Origin: Desulfofustis sp.
GTDB taxonomy: Bacteria > Desulfobacterota > Desulfobulbia > Desulfobulbales > Desulfocapsaceae
Assembly: GCA_030145365.1 (NCBI GenBank)
Contig: JAQYVS010000074.1
Coordinates: forward strand, 1-9,202
DNA length: 9,202 nt
Direction of reading: 5' to 3'
Made by a program: the position numbers and the translations under genes
Shown: positions 1-7,199 of the stretch, piece after piece
Numbering within the stretch: position 1 is the stretch's first letter
Layout: every line of letters begins with the position of its first letter
Notes under the pieces: model-generated
The model's database searches: none
The model's input: the letters and a program-made list of their open reading frames with translations, nothing else
Told to the model about the DNA's origin: nothing

Positions 1-953
1 TTCATATGCAGCAGGATTGCTTCTCCTTCTACATATTCAAAGCTGATGTTCGCAGTGTTGGGCAGTCTTTTTTCCTTATTGCCGTTCAGGATAGATTGGG
101 GAATGGTAGTGAGCAAACCGTTTTCAAGTTTGTCCCTCAGATCCTTAACCCTGGTATTTTCTTCCTCCATTTTTTCTTCTGCGAGCTCACAGGCCTTGCC
201 CAGGGCCACGATTGATGCAACATTTTCGGTACCTGCTCTTCGACCATGTTCCTGATGACCACCTGCCATAAACGGGGCGAAGGCCGTTCCTCGTTTTACG
301 TATAAGACCCCGACCCCTTTAGGTGCGTGCAGCTTATGGCCGGACATTGAGAGAAAATCGATATCGAGTTCCTTCAAATTAATCGGAATTTTACCTACTG
401 CCTGTACCGCATCGGTATGAAACAAAACATCTCTTTCTTTTGCCGCCCGGGCCATTTCCTGAACCGGTAGGATGACACCCGTTTCATTGTTGGCCCACAT
501 AATGCTGGCTATTGCAGTATCATCGGATAAAGCCTTAAGGTAATCTTCAAAGTCAACGAGGCCGTCTTCCGAAACTTTTAACATGGTTACCCGATATTTA
601 TTTCCGGTAATCGAGCTCAGAGTTTCGCACAGATTTTTCACAGCCGGATGTTCAACCCGGGTGGTGACGATGTGGCGTTTTTCTGGATTGGCTCTCAGGG
701 CTGACAGGATTGCCGTGGAATCACTCTCTGTTCCGCAGCTGGTAAAAACCAGTTCATCGCTATCAGCGCCCAACAGTGCTGCAACCTGTTCCCGAGCTTT
801 AGTTACTGCCGCCCCTATCTGGCCGCCGAAGGAATGCATACTGGAAGGGTTGCCATAATATTCCTGCAAATAGGGAGACATTGCTTCGAACACTTCGGGG
901 GCGACCATCGTCGTCGCATTATTATCCATATAGACGACTTTTTCTTGGGTCAT
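1..953 (-). CDS. nifS: Cysteine desulfurase NifS, C-terminus cut by window edge
   Basis: This is a PLP-dependent cysteine desulfurase. It converts L-cysteine to alanine and passes the sulfur, as an enzyme persulfide, to the scaffold NifU in the cytoplasm. The minus frame is open from the ATG at 953 to the window edge, giving 317 codons. Visible landmarks are the N-terminal DNNATT, TSCGTESDSTAILSAL (about 71-86), EHPAV with the PLP-stacking His102, WANNETG with Asn156, HTDAVQ with Asp181 and Gln184, the PLP lysine Lys207 in SGHKLHAPKG, and GRRAGTEN. The CGTESDS stretch resembles nif-type NifS more than IscS, which normally has a GATES-like stretch there. The sequence ends at EGEAILLHM. The catalytic-cysteine loop, expected roughly 10-20 residues later, is therefore outside the window and cannot be judged. 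The start overlaps the nifU stop by one base, and a GGAGG Shine-Dalgarno lies in the last nifU codons, so the two are probably translationally coupled. Confidence 0.96.
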   Translation of the reverse strand, partial: MTQEKVVYMDNNATTMVAPEVFEAMSPYLQEYYGNPSSMHSFGGQIGAAVTKAREQVAALLGADSDELVFTSCGTESDSTAILSALRANPEKRHIVTTRVEHPAVKNLCETLSSITGNKYRVTMLKVSEDGLVDFEDYLKALSDDTAIASIMWANNETGVILPVQEMARAAKERDVLFHTDAVQAVGKIPINLKELDIDFLSMSGHKLHAPKGVGVLYVKRGTAFAPFMAGGHQEHGRRAGTENVASIVALGKACELAEEKMEEENTRVKDLRDKLENGLLTTIPQSILNGNKEKRLPNTANISFEYVEGEAILLHM

Positions 954-1786
954 CACTTGTCTTCCTCCACAATCAAAGTGTCAAGTACCTGCTCGCGCAG
1001 TTTCCTCTCCACGAATTCTTTTAGTGTTGTCTGGGACTTGAAGCAGCTGGTGCACTGACCTCGCAACGAGACAATAACGTAGTCTCCATCCACATCGATC
1101 AGCTCAATATCGCCGCCGTCCATCTTCAGACCGGGTCGCACCTCCCGTTCGAGAACATCTTCAATTTTCTTGATTTTCTGCAATGTGGTCATCCGTTTCG
1201 GTTTTTGAGAGGCTTTAACAACCTTCAGACCATCTGAAATTGTTTGCAGGAGAAGTCCTTCAAGTTTATCTTCACATTTTCCGCATCCACCACCAGCCTT
1301 GGTGAAATTGGTAATCTCTTCAACTGAATGAAGGTTTGACTCTTTGATGGCCCGAATCACTTCCAGATCAGTGACACCAAAACATTCGCAGATCACATCT
1401 CCTTCAGCCATCGGCAGACTCAGACCTCGATAATCGGCAATGGCAGCTTCCAATGCTTCTCTTCCCATCACCGAACAGTGCATCTTTTCTTTGGGTAAGC
1501 CCCCCAGAAAATTGGCTATATCTTCATTTGTTATTTTTTCCGCCTCACTGATATCCATGTCCTTAATCATTTCAGTCAAAGCGGAGGAGGAGGCAATGGC
1601 GCTGGCACAGCCAAAGGTTTTGAATTTCGCATCAACAATGCGATCGCCATCAATCTTTAACGTTAACTTAAGTGCATCTCCACAGGCAAGTGATCCGACA
1701 TCGCCGACACCATCGGCGTTTTCGATTTCGCCGACGTTTCTGGGATTTTGAAAATGTTCAGTGACCGTATCGGTATATAACCACAT
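953..1786 (-). CDS. nifU: NifU, three-domain Fe-S cluster assembly scaffold
   Basis: NifU receives iron and NifS-derived sulfur, builds [2Fe-2S] and [4Fe-4S] clusters, and donates them to client proteins. All three domains of full-length NifU are present in 277 residues. Residues 1-125 form an IscU-like scaffold with cysteines Cys35, Cys60 and Cys104. A central Bfd-like [2Fe-2S] domain has Cys133 and Cys135 (CECFG) plus Cys168 and Cys171 (CGKC). A C-terminal Nfu domain (about 200-277) has the cluster motif CTSC at Cys245 and Cys248, preceded by RPGLKMDGGDIEL. All nine cysteines expected in the family are there, so the protein looks intact. The linker around 190-200 is short and basic. The start is supported by an AGGAG Shine-Dalgarno six bases upstream (1793-1797 on the complementary strand) and by the typical NifU N-terminus MWLYTDTVTEHFQNPRNVGEI-like fold start. 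The gene is followed without a gap by nifS. A housekeeping role in a non-diazotroph is possible, since some anaerobes use NifU/NifS in place of Isc. Confidence 0.97.
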   Translation of the reverse strand: MWLYTDTVTEHFQNPRNVGEIENADGVGDVGSLACGDALKLTLKIDGDRIVDAKFKTFGCASAIASSSALTEMIKDMDISEAEKITNEDIANFLGGLPKEKMHCSVMGREALEAAIADYRGLSLPMAEGDVICECFGVTDLEVIRAIKESNLHSVEEITNFTKAGGGCGKCEDKLEGLLLQTISDGLKVVKASQKPKRMTTLQKIKKIEDVLEREVRPGLKMDGGDIELIDVDGDYVIVSLRGQCTSCFKSQTTLKEFVERKLREQVLDTLIVEEDK

Positions 1787-1882
1787 ATATTACTCCTAAG
1801 AATTGAATATTTATCCGTACTATATCTGCGTGCTAATCGACAATAATACCTGGCCACCGATTTGCAACCATCAAAGCGTACC
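1787..1882 (-). promoter_or_regulatory. Gap upstream of nifU with a weak promoter candidate
   Basis: These 96 bp separate the mutase stop from the nifU start. Read on the minus strand they hold the nifU Shine-Dalgarno (AGGAG). They also hold a weak sigma-70-like pair, TTAGCA and TAAATA, spaced 17 bases apart. Neither hexamer is close to consensus. I see no strong hairpin with a T-run that would end mutase transcription, and no recognisable IscR-type operator. nifU-nifS could be read from here or by read-through from the mutase gene. Confidence 0.25.
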
Positions 1883-3604
1883 CTAATCTGCCAGCAAACC
1901 TGCTTCTCTGAGCATCTGTTTTGCAGCTTGAACCAGGCTTGGGGTACCATCAGGATCTCGCGATTCAACGTAGAACCTAACTTTCGGTTCGGTACCTGAA
2001 GGCCTGATCATCAACCAGGAGTTATCCTCAAAGATCATCTTGCGACCGTCCTTCGTTATGATTTCTTTAATAATTTTTTGATCAGGACCAACGGTGACAA
2101 CACTGCCCTCTTTATACTTTTCTAGGTGCCCGAGGGCATGAGTCAGTTCATCGCCCTGCAGAGAAACTACGACACCGTCACGATCGGGACAATAGACACC
2201 GTAAATTTCATCCATCTCCCGTTTGAAATCTCCAAGATTCTTGCCGCTGGTAATGACCATATCAATGGCCAGCAACAGCCCGATATAGGCATCTTTTTCC
2301 GGTGTGTGGCCAATTATTGATATGCCGTCTGATTCTTCGAAATAAACCAGGGCTTTTCCGATCACCGGTTTAAATTCTTTAAATCCAACCTTTGTTTCGA
2401 ACAATTCTTCACCGAGTTTCTCAGCTACACTGTTAGCCAGATTGGAGGTCGCCACCGTTTTCGCAACCATACCCTTCAATCCTTTGTATTCATGGAGGAA
2501 GTGGTAGGCCATTGCTCCAAAATGGTTCATACTTATTTCGGTAGCACCATCGGTGAAACGTATTCGGTCGGCATCAGGATCGATTATTGCTCCTATTTTA
2601 AATTTTTTATCAGAGGCTTGTAGTTGACGGCTCACCATTGCCATATTGGCAGAGGATGGCTCCGGAGCAATCCCGCCAAAGGTCACATCCGCATCACCTC
2701 GGATCAGTTCCAGCCGATTTGTTGCCGCTCCCAAAAGCCGCTTGATATGTAACCTGGAAGCTCCATGGACTGAATCAATCACAAGAATCATACCCTCATT
2801 GTTTGCCGCATCATCGATCAACTTATGATAATCAATTCCATGGATGGTCTTGCTCTTTTCCACGAGCTGCAGCCACATCCCGAAAGAATCAAGTTCTACC
2901 AATCCCCCTGGCGACTCAGCCTCTTGGCATTCGAATTCAGCGCCTGTTTGTATGCGTTCTCTAGATTTTTCAGTTATCAGAGAGGTGAGCTCTGAAGCAG
3001 CCGGCCCACCATCGGCAGCATTGTATTTATAACCGCCATATTCAAGCGGGTTATGCGACGGTGTGAGGTTGACCGAAAAGGCAGCTTGTACCTGCAGCAA
3101 TGCTGCAGACAACACTCCTGTCGTCGATTCGCCGCAAAAATACACCTTGAATCCTTGTTTCATAAGTGTCTCAGCCACACTGCGACCGAGAATTTCACCA
3201 CCGAATCGATTGTCCCAGCCCACCAAACAGCCACGCTTTCTTGCCTCATCAAGCGAGGATACGCCGAGATGTTCACGTAATTCAGGCTTATCTTCGGCCA
3301 AGTGATAGAGATCGACAATGGCTTCAGTAACGCAGACAACAGATCGGACATAAACATCTTTTCCCAAAACACCTCGCCAGCCTGATGTACCAAACGTTAT
3401 TTCCTTACGAGGTATTCCATCATTGGTCTCTATCTCGTCTTGGACCAACGCATACGTCGCATCAATCGCACTCTGCACGCCGGTGTCACCTTTGTTTTTT
3501 AATTGTACCAATTCCTTGATTAGGCCGAAATAATCACTGTCCGCGTGACTGCCTGGAACCAGATATTTTGCCTGCAATTGTCGAATGTTCTCTTTTATGT
3601 TCAC
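1883..3604 (-). CDS. Phosphoglucomutase/phosphomannomutase family protein
   Basis: This is an alpha-D-phosphohexomutase, which interconverts hexose 6-phosphates and 1-phosphates through a phosphoserine enzyme and a bisphosphate intermediate. All four active-site loops are visible; numbering is from the upstream TTG at 3637. TPSHNP carries the phosphorylated Ser194, DPDADR (353-358) is the metal-binding loop, EESDG (434-438) is the sugar-binding loop, and RPSGTEPK (545-552) is the phosphate-binding loop. An N-terminal TFGTSGWRG completes the core. Length from the chosen start is 573 residues, the size of larger bacterial phosphoglucomutases. I prefer the GTG at 3604 because GGGAG lies eight bases upstream and VNIKENIR reads as a natural N-terminus. 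The TTG at 3637 would add 11 residues but has no clear ribosome site. Whether glucose- or mannose-phosphate is preferred cannot be read from the motifs. The upstream neighbour is the zinc-ribbon gene and the downstream neighbour is nifU. Confidence 0.93.
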   Translation of the reverse strand: MNIKENIRQLQAKYLVPGSHADSDYFGLIKELVQLKNKGDTGVQSAIDATYALVQDEIETNDGIPRKEITFGTSGWRGVLGKDVYVRSVVCVTEAIVDLYHLAEDKPELREHLGVSSLDEARKRGCLVGWDNRFGGEILGRSVAETLMKQGFKVYFCGESTTGVLSAALLQVQAAFSVNLTPSHNPLEYGGYKYNAADGGPAASELTSLITEKSRERIQTGAEFECQEAESPGGLVELDSFGMWLQLVEKSKTIHGIDYHKLIDDAANNEGMILVIDSVHGASRLHIKRLLGAATNRLELIRGDADVTFGGIAPEPSSANMAMVSRQLQASDKKFKIGAIIDPDADRIRFTDGATEISMNHFGAMAYHFLHEYKGLKGMVAKTVATSNLANSVAEKLGEELFETKVGFKEFKPVIGKALVYFEESDGISIIGHTPEKDAYIGLLLAIDMVITSGKNLGDFKREMDEIYGVYCPDRDGVVVSLQGDELTHALGHLEKYKEGSVVTVGPDQKIIKEIITKDGRKMIFEDNSWLMIRPSGTEPKVRFYVESRDPDGTPSLVQAAKQMLREAGLLAD

Positions 3605-3612
3605 CTTTCTCA

Positions 3613-3617
3613 CTCCC
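3613..3617 (-). promoter_or_regulatory. Shine-Dalgarno deciding the mutase start
   Basis: On the minus strand GGGAG stands eight bases before the GTG at 3604. It lies inside the short extension that the upstream TTG start (3637) would add. No comparable purine run precedes that TTG, so this site favours the shorter protein. Confidence 0.5.
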
Positions 3618-3700
3618 TCTCTTTGAGCTTTACTCAACTCGCTTTAAAAACGAAGCAATAGTTTCTTGGTAGCCTTTTCACCACTTATCGGATCTTTTGT

Positions 3701-3880
3701 TTATGCGCCTGGTTCGTCAAGATTTATTGCCTTATCTATCAACATCACGGGTATATCGTCTATGATTTCATAGAGCAGGCGACATTTTTCACAAACAAGC
3801 CCTGATTCATCACTTTTCAGCTCAATAGGCCCCTTGCATCGGGGACAGGCAAGTATCTCCAAGAGTTCTTTGCTGATCAT
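3701..3880 (-). CDS. Trm112/YcaR (UPF0434)-like zinc-ribbon protein
   Basis: This 59-residue protein begins MISKELLEILACPRCKGPIE. It has two CxxC pairs, Cys12/Cys15 (CPRC) and Cys30/Cys33 (CEKC), followed by LLYEIIDDIPVMLID. That matches the Trm112-like family of small zinc-ribbon proteins, which includes E. coli YcaR. In eukaryotes and archaea Trm112 activates several methyltransferases; the role of the bacterial relatives is not firmly settled. Both cysteine pairs are complete here, so zinc binding is likely. The ATG at 3880 has an AGGAG Shine-Dalgarno six bases upstream, and the frame closes with TAA at 3701-3703. The mutase gene follows about 97 bp later on the same strand, which suggests co-transcription. 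No methyltransferase partner is present in the window. Confidence 0.9.
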   Translation of the reverse strand: MISKELLEILACPRCKGPIELKSDESGLVCEKCRLLYEIIDDIPVMLIDKAINLDEPGA

Positions 3881-3919
3881 CCTTATCTCCTGATTTTTGT
3901 TGGTGACATACGGTCAATT

Positions 3920-3925
3920 ATTATG
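3920..3925 (-). promoter_or_regulatory. Extended -10 promoter candidate for the zinc-ribbon/mutase unit
   Basis: On the minus strand CATAAT is preceded by TG one base upstream (TGTCATAAT), an extended -10 element. No good -35 hexamer lies at the right distance, which extended -10 promoters can tolerate. A start near 3913 would leave a leader of about 30 bases carrying the AGGAG site of the zinc-ribbon gene. The element overlaps the -35 hexamer of the opposite promoter. Confidence 0.4.
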
Positions 3926-3951
3926 ACAAAGGCCCGGAACTTTTGTATAAG
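3923..3951 (+). promoter_or_regulatory. Sigma-70-like promoter candidate for proC-nadK
   Basis: ATGACA (3923-3928) and TATAAG (3946-3951) each match the sigma-70 consensus at five of six bases, and the spacer is exactly 17. Transcription would begin near 3958, giving a leader of about 78 bases before proC. It is the best promoter-like pair I see in this divergent gap. Confidence 0.5.
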
Positions 3952-4035
3952 TCATCTGGACCTGAAAATTGGGACATGGTAGAGTAGCAAGATTAAAGCA
4001 TAATGTCCTGGAAATCAAACTAATGGAACAAGACA

Positions 4036-4842
4036 ATGAGTCAATCTATCGCCTTTATCGGCGGAGGTCAGATGGCCGAAGCCTTGATAAAGGGCCTGCT
4101 TCAGTCAAAAACCTATTCGTCTGACCAGATATTAGTAGCGGAAGTTGTCGAGCAAAGAAGGACATATCTCAAATCAACCTATCAGCTTCTCTGTACTCCA
4201 GATCTCACAGAAATCATACAAAACGTCCAAACCATTGTTCTTGCCGTAAAACCACAGGTCATGAACTCTGTGCTGACAGCACTCAAGCCTGCTTTTTCAT
4301 CTCAGCTTGTTATCACAATCGCAGCAGGTCTGCCGCTGTCGTTTTATGCTAACCATCTTGGAACCAATTTCGGCATCATTAGGGTCATGCCTAACATGGG
4401 CGCCCTGATACTTGAAGGCGCCTCTGCCTTATGCCGCAATCAATCGGCATCTGAAAAGGATCTGCAGTTTGCCGAGAATTTGTTCTCAACTGTCGGCAAC
4501 ACGGTAATTGTTGAAGAGAAATTGATGGACGCGGTAACCGGATTAAGTGGCTCGGGCCCAGCCTATGTATTTTCATTTATTGAAGCTTTGATTGACGGGG
4601 GAGTAAAGGCAGGATTAAGCAGACCAGTTGCCAGGGCTCTTGCAATACAGACCGTTTTAGGCGCAGCATTGTCTCTTAAAAACTCAGAACTCCATCCAGC
4701 CGTTCTTCGTGATCAGGTTACTTCTCCCGGTGGGACGACCGCCAGTGGATTGCAGGTGCTTGAAAATGCAGGTTTTTCCGGAATAATCATCAACGCCGTT
4801 GAAGCCGCCTGCAGTCGCTCACGCGAACTTGGAGAAGGCTGA
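4036..4842 (+). CDS. proC: Pyrroline-5-carboxylate reductase
   Basis: ProC carries out the last step of proline synthesis, reducing 1-pyrroline-5-carboxylate to L-proline with NADPH or NADH in the cytoplasm. The 268-residue length is normal for the family. An N-terminal Rossmann fold opens with IAFIGGGQMAEALIKGLL (5-22). VLAVKPQ (68-74) and RVMPN (116-120) follow. The C-terminal dimerisation and substrate domain has SGSGPAY (171-177) and the family signature region LRDQVTSPGGTTASG (224-238). Nothing looks broken. The Shine-Dalgarno is weak (GGA in TGGAACAAGACA), but no alternative in-frame start fits better. The gene is the first of a two-gene unit with nadK, whose start overlaps its stop by one base. 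proB and proA are not in the window. Confidence 0.97.
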   Translation: MSQSIAFIGGGQMAEALIKGLLQSKTYSSDQILVAEVVEQRRTYLKSTYQLLCTPDLTEIIQNVQTIVLAVKPQVMNSVLTALKPAFSSQLVITIAAGLPLSFYANHLGTNFGIIRVMPNMGALILEGASALCRNQSASEKDLQFAENLFSTVGNTVIVEEKLMDAVTGLSGSGPAYVFSFIEALIDGGVKAGLSRPVARALAIQTVLGAALSLKNSELHPAVLRDQVTSPGGTTASGLQVLENAGFSGIIINAVEAACSRSRELGEG

Positions 4843-5702
4843 TGATGTACGGGAACCAGAAGACTCACCGGATAAAGGATTTTCAGTTACGTCAGGCTGG
4901 AATCATCGTTAAAAAAGATGATGCCGAAGCGCTGCAATACGGTGTGCAGCTGCAAAACTGGCTCGAGAAACATTCAATTCGCTCCGATCTGAATCAACTC
5001 ACGCCCGGCCTGGATATAGCGATCATCTTGGGAGGAGACGGCACCTTATTGCACGTGGCAGAAACAGCAGCCCGTTATGGTATCCCGGTTATTGGGATTA
5101 ATCTCGGTAATCTCGGTTTTCTTACAGAACTCACGGAGCAAGAAACAATACCCGCGCTTGAGGAAATCATAGGCGGGACGGTAAGCATGGAACATCGTTT
5201 GATGTTAAAATGCCGGATTATCCGCAAGAATGGAAATGAGCCTTATCGCTATGCACTCAACGATGTGGTTATTAATAAAAATGCGGCCGACAGACTGCTG
5301 CACCTCTCAACCAAAGCAAACGAAAACTATATCACGACCTATAGAGCAGATGGTCTGATCATATCCACCCCGACGGGATCAACCGCTTACTCTCTTTCTG
5401 CCGGAGGTCCACTCGTTCACCCCGGTCTGGAAACAATCCTGTTGACACCGATCTGTCCGTTCATGTTGAGCAGTCGACCGATCATCCTACCGCCAGACAC
5501 CATTGTCAGTTCACAGTTCATCAGTGAAGAGAGTGATTCTTCTGCCAATATCATCGTTGACGGCCAGCACGTCTGGGAAATGAATTCAGGAGATATCCTA
5601 GAGGTTCAGACTGCGGAACACCCCCTGCATCTTATCGTCTCCGCCAGAAATGATTATTTCACCATTCTCAGAAATAAATTGAAATGGGGAAGCAACGATT
5701 AG
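4842..5702 (+). CDS. nadK: NAD kinase
   Basis: NadK phosphorylates NAD+ to NADP+ using ATP or polyphosphate and is the only common route to NADP. Diagnostic motifs in the 286 residues are GGDGTLLH (64-71) with the catalytic aspartate Asp66, NLGNLGFLTE (88-97), the Asn140-Asp141 pair in the NDVVINKNA segment, the glycine-rich STPTGSTAYSLSAGGP (175-190), and IIVDGQ (237-242). The length is normal for bacterial NadK. Translation starts at the ATG that shares its A with the proC stop (TGATG), with GGAG seven bases upstream at 4831-4834. A second ATG follows directly, so the true start could be one codon later. The pairing with proC gives an NADP producer next to an NAD(P)H consumer. Confidence 0.97.
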   Translation: MMYGNQKTHRIKDFQLRQAGIIVKKDDAEALQYGVQLQNWLEKHSIRSDLNQLTPGLDIAIILGGDGTLLHVAETAARYGIPVIGINLGNLGFLTELTEQETIPALEEIIGGTVSMEHRLMLKCRIIRKNGNEPYRYALNDVVINKNAADRLLHLSTKANENYITTYRADGLIISTPTGSTAYSLSAGGPLVHPGLETILLTPICPFMLSSRPIILPPDTIVSSQFISEESDSSANIIVDGQHVWEMNSGDILEVQTAEHPLHLIVSARNDYFTILRNKLKWGSND

Positions 5703-5799
5703 CGCTGAGGGCAGCACAGGAAGATCATTCATGACTCAGATATATTGTCTGATCTGCCAAGATAGATAAAACTACTAACAAACGATTGGTGGTACATTT
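5703..5799. other. Convergent intergenic gap, no clear terminator
   Basis: These 97 bp lie between the stops of nadK (plus) and the response regulator (minus). The only secondary structure I can see is a short, imperfect one: a TCAGA/TCTGA pair inside an AGATCA/TGATCT pair around 5721-5756. It has no T-run on either side. Termination here may need Rho, or transcripts may overlap. Confidence 0.3.
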
Positions 5800-7194
5800 C
5801 TATTTTTGCTTTTTGATTCCGTACTTCTTCATTTTGTACTGCAGCAGACTCTTGGTGATGCCCAACTGTTCAGCCGCTCGCGCCTGAACATGAGCTGTTT
5901 TTTCAAGGGCCCGGTTAAGCATTCGCTCTTCAACCGTGTACAGTACATCGTTTAATTCTACGGAATCAGGAATAAAATTAAGTATGTCGAAATCTTGGCT
6001 CCATTGCGCGTCTTTATCAATCGATACTGACTCGGGTTGCACATCTTCAGGACCGATCAGATTGTCGTTACATAATATAGCAGCTCGTTCAATGGTATTT
6101 TCAAGTTCCCGGACATTGCCCTCCCATGGGAGGTTTACCAGGAGCCTCAGTGCTTCAGCTGATATCTCCAAATTGTCCTTGCCAAGATTGTGACCACATT
6201 TCTCTATGAAATGATCAACCAGAAGCGGAATATCGTCCATTCTTTCCCGCAGAGGCGGCAAGGCCAGGTGTATCACGTTGAGTCGATAGAACAGGTCCTC
6301 TCTGAATCGCCCCTGCTGAACTTCTTCCTTTAAATCTTTGTTTGTGGCACTGATTATTCGTACATCGACATCCTGCGTCCGGGTTCCCCCAACTCTTTCA
6401 AAACTTTTATCCTGTAATAGACGCAGGAGTTTTGTTTGCAACGAAAGCGGGATTTCACCTATCTCATCGAGAAAAATAGTGCCCTGGTTGGCAATTTCAA
6501 ACCGTCCTTTACGCATCGATATGGCATTTGTAAAAGCGCCCTTTTCATGTCCAAACAGTTCACTTTCAAGCAGATCATCAGTCAGTGCTGCACAATTTAC
6601 CGCGATAAATGGATGTCCTTCCCGTGGACTGTTCACATGTATTGCCTTGGCTACCAGTTCCTTGCCTGTGCCGCTTTCTCCGGTAATCAGAACGGAAGCC
6701 GGAGTAGGAGCAACCTTTTCGATAAGTTCGTAAATCTGAATCATTCGCGGATTTTTGCCGACCATGGCACTGTATCCGGCCCGCTGTCTCATCTCCTCCC
6801 TGAGCCTGGTATTTTCTCTGATCAACGAATAGTGGCTTACCGCCTTATTAATAGTGACGATGAGTTCATCGTTGGAAAACGGCTTTGCCAAGTAGCTAAA
6901 AGCCCCGGCTTGCATGGCGGAAACTGCTTTCTCAACTTCAGCATAGGCAGTAATAATCACCACCGGAATATTGTCATCGTAGTGCTTGACCTCCTGCATC
7001 AGGATGGAACCGTCTTTACCCGGCATCTGCATATCGGTAATCACTAGGTCAAGGTCCACTTCCTTTACGATATCAATCGCGTCATCGGTTCCGGGAGCGG
7101 TATAAACCTCAAAACCCTCATCTCTAAGCAACTCGGAGAGAACAACAAGGTAATTAGGTTCGTCGTCAACAACAAGAATGGTATGCATAGCCAT
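5800..7194 (-). CDS. NtrC-family sigma-54-dependent response regulator
   Basis: This 464-residue two-component regulator activates RNA polymerase carrying sigma-54 after phosphorylation. The N-terminal receiver (about 4-120) has the acidic pair Asp10/Asp11, phosphoacceptor Asp54 in DMQMPG, Thr82 and Lys104, all as in active receivers. The AAA+ domain (about 143-372) has the Walker A GESGTGKE (172-179), Walker B FLDEIGE (241-247) and the arginine region RFREDLFYRL (296-305). A Fis-type helix-turn-helix closes the protein (about 430-462). The sigma-54 contact loop reads GAFTNA (219-224) where GAFTGA is usual. The start is uncertain: MAM gives ATGs at 7194 and 7188, and neither has a strong Shine-Dalgarno. 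It lies 5 bp after the PHP gene and is probably in one transcript with it. No histidine kinase is adjacent, so the signal is unknown. Its AtoC/ZraR-like architecture does not identify its targets. Confidence 0.95.
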   Translation of the reverse strand: MAMHTILVVDDEPNYLVVLSELLRDEGFEVYTAPGTDDAIDIVKEVDLDLVITDMQMPGKDGSILMQEVKHYDDNIPVVIITAYAEVEKAVSAMQAGAFSYLAKPFSNDELIVTINKAVSHYSLIRENTRLREEMRQRAGYSAMVGKNPRMIQIYELIEKVAPTPASVLITGESGTGKELVAKAIHVNSPREGHPFIAVNCAALTDDLLESELFGHEKGAFTNAISMRKGRFEIANQGTIFLDEIGEIPLSLQTKLLRLLQDKSFERVGGTRTQDVDVRIISATNKDLKEEVQQGRFREDLFYRLNVIHLALPPLRERMDDIPLLVDHFIEKCGHNLGKDNLEISAEALRLLVNLPWEGNVRELENTIERAAILCNDNLIGPEDVQPESVSIDKDAQWSQDFDILNFIPDSVELNDVLYTVEERMLNRALEKTAHVQARAAEQLGITKSLLQYKMKKYGIKKQK

Positions 7195-7199
7195 GATTT

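Noticed and set aside
1663..1968. Minus-strand frame bridging the mutase end, the gap and the nifU start
   Set aside because: It overlaps two confirmed genes in another frame and has no recognisable motif.
3912..3917. GGTCAA half-site that could belong to a Crp/Fnr-type palindrome
   Set aside because: The partner half-site is absent at any sensible spacing.
5721..5756. Nested inverted repeats in the nadK/response-regulator gap as a terminator
   Set aside because: Stems are short and AT-rich, and no T-run follows on either strand.
6436..7047. Plus-strand 203-codon frame opposite the response regulator
   Set aside because: It lies wholly antisense to a gene with clear receiver and AAA+ motifs, and its translation shows no domain. 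It is a shadow frame.
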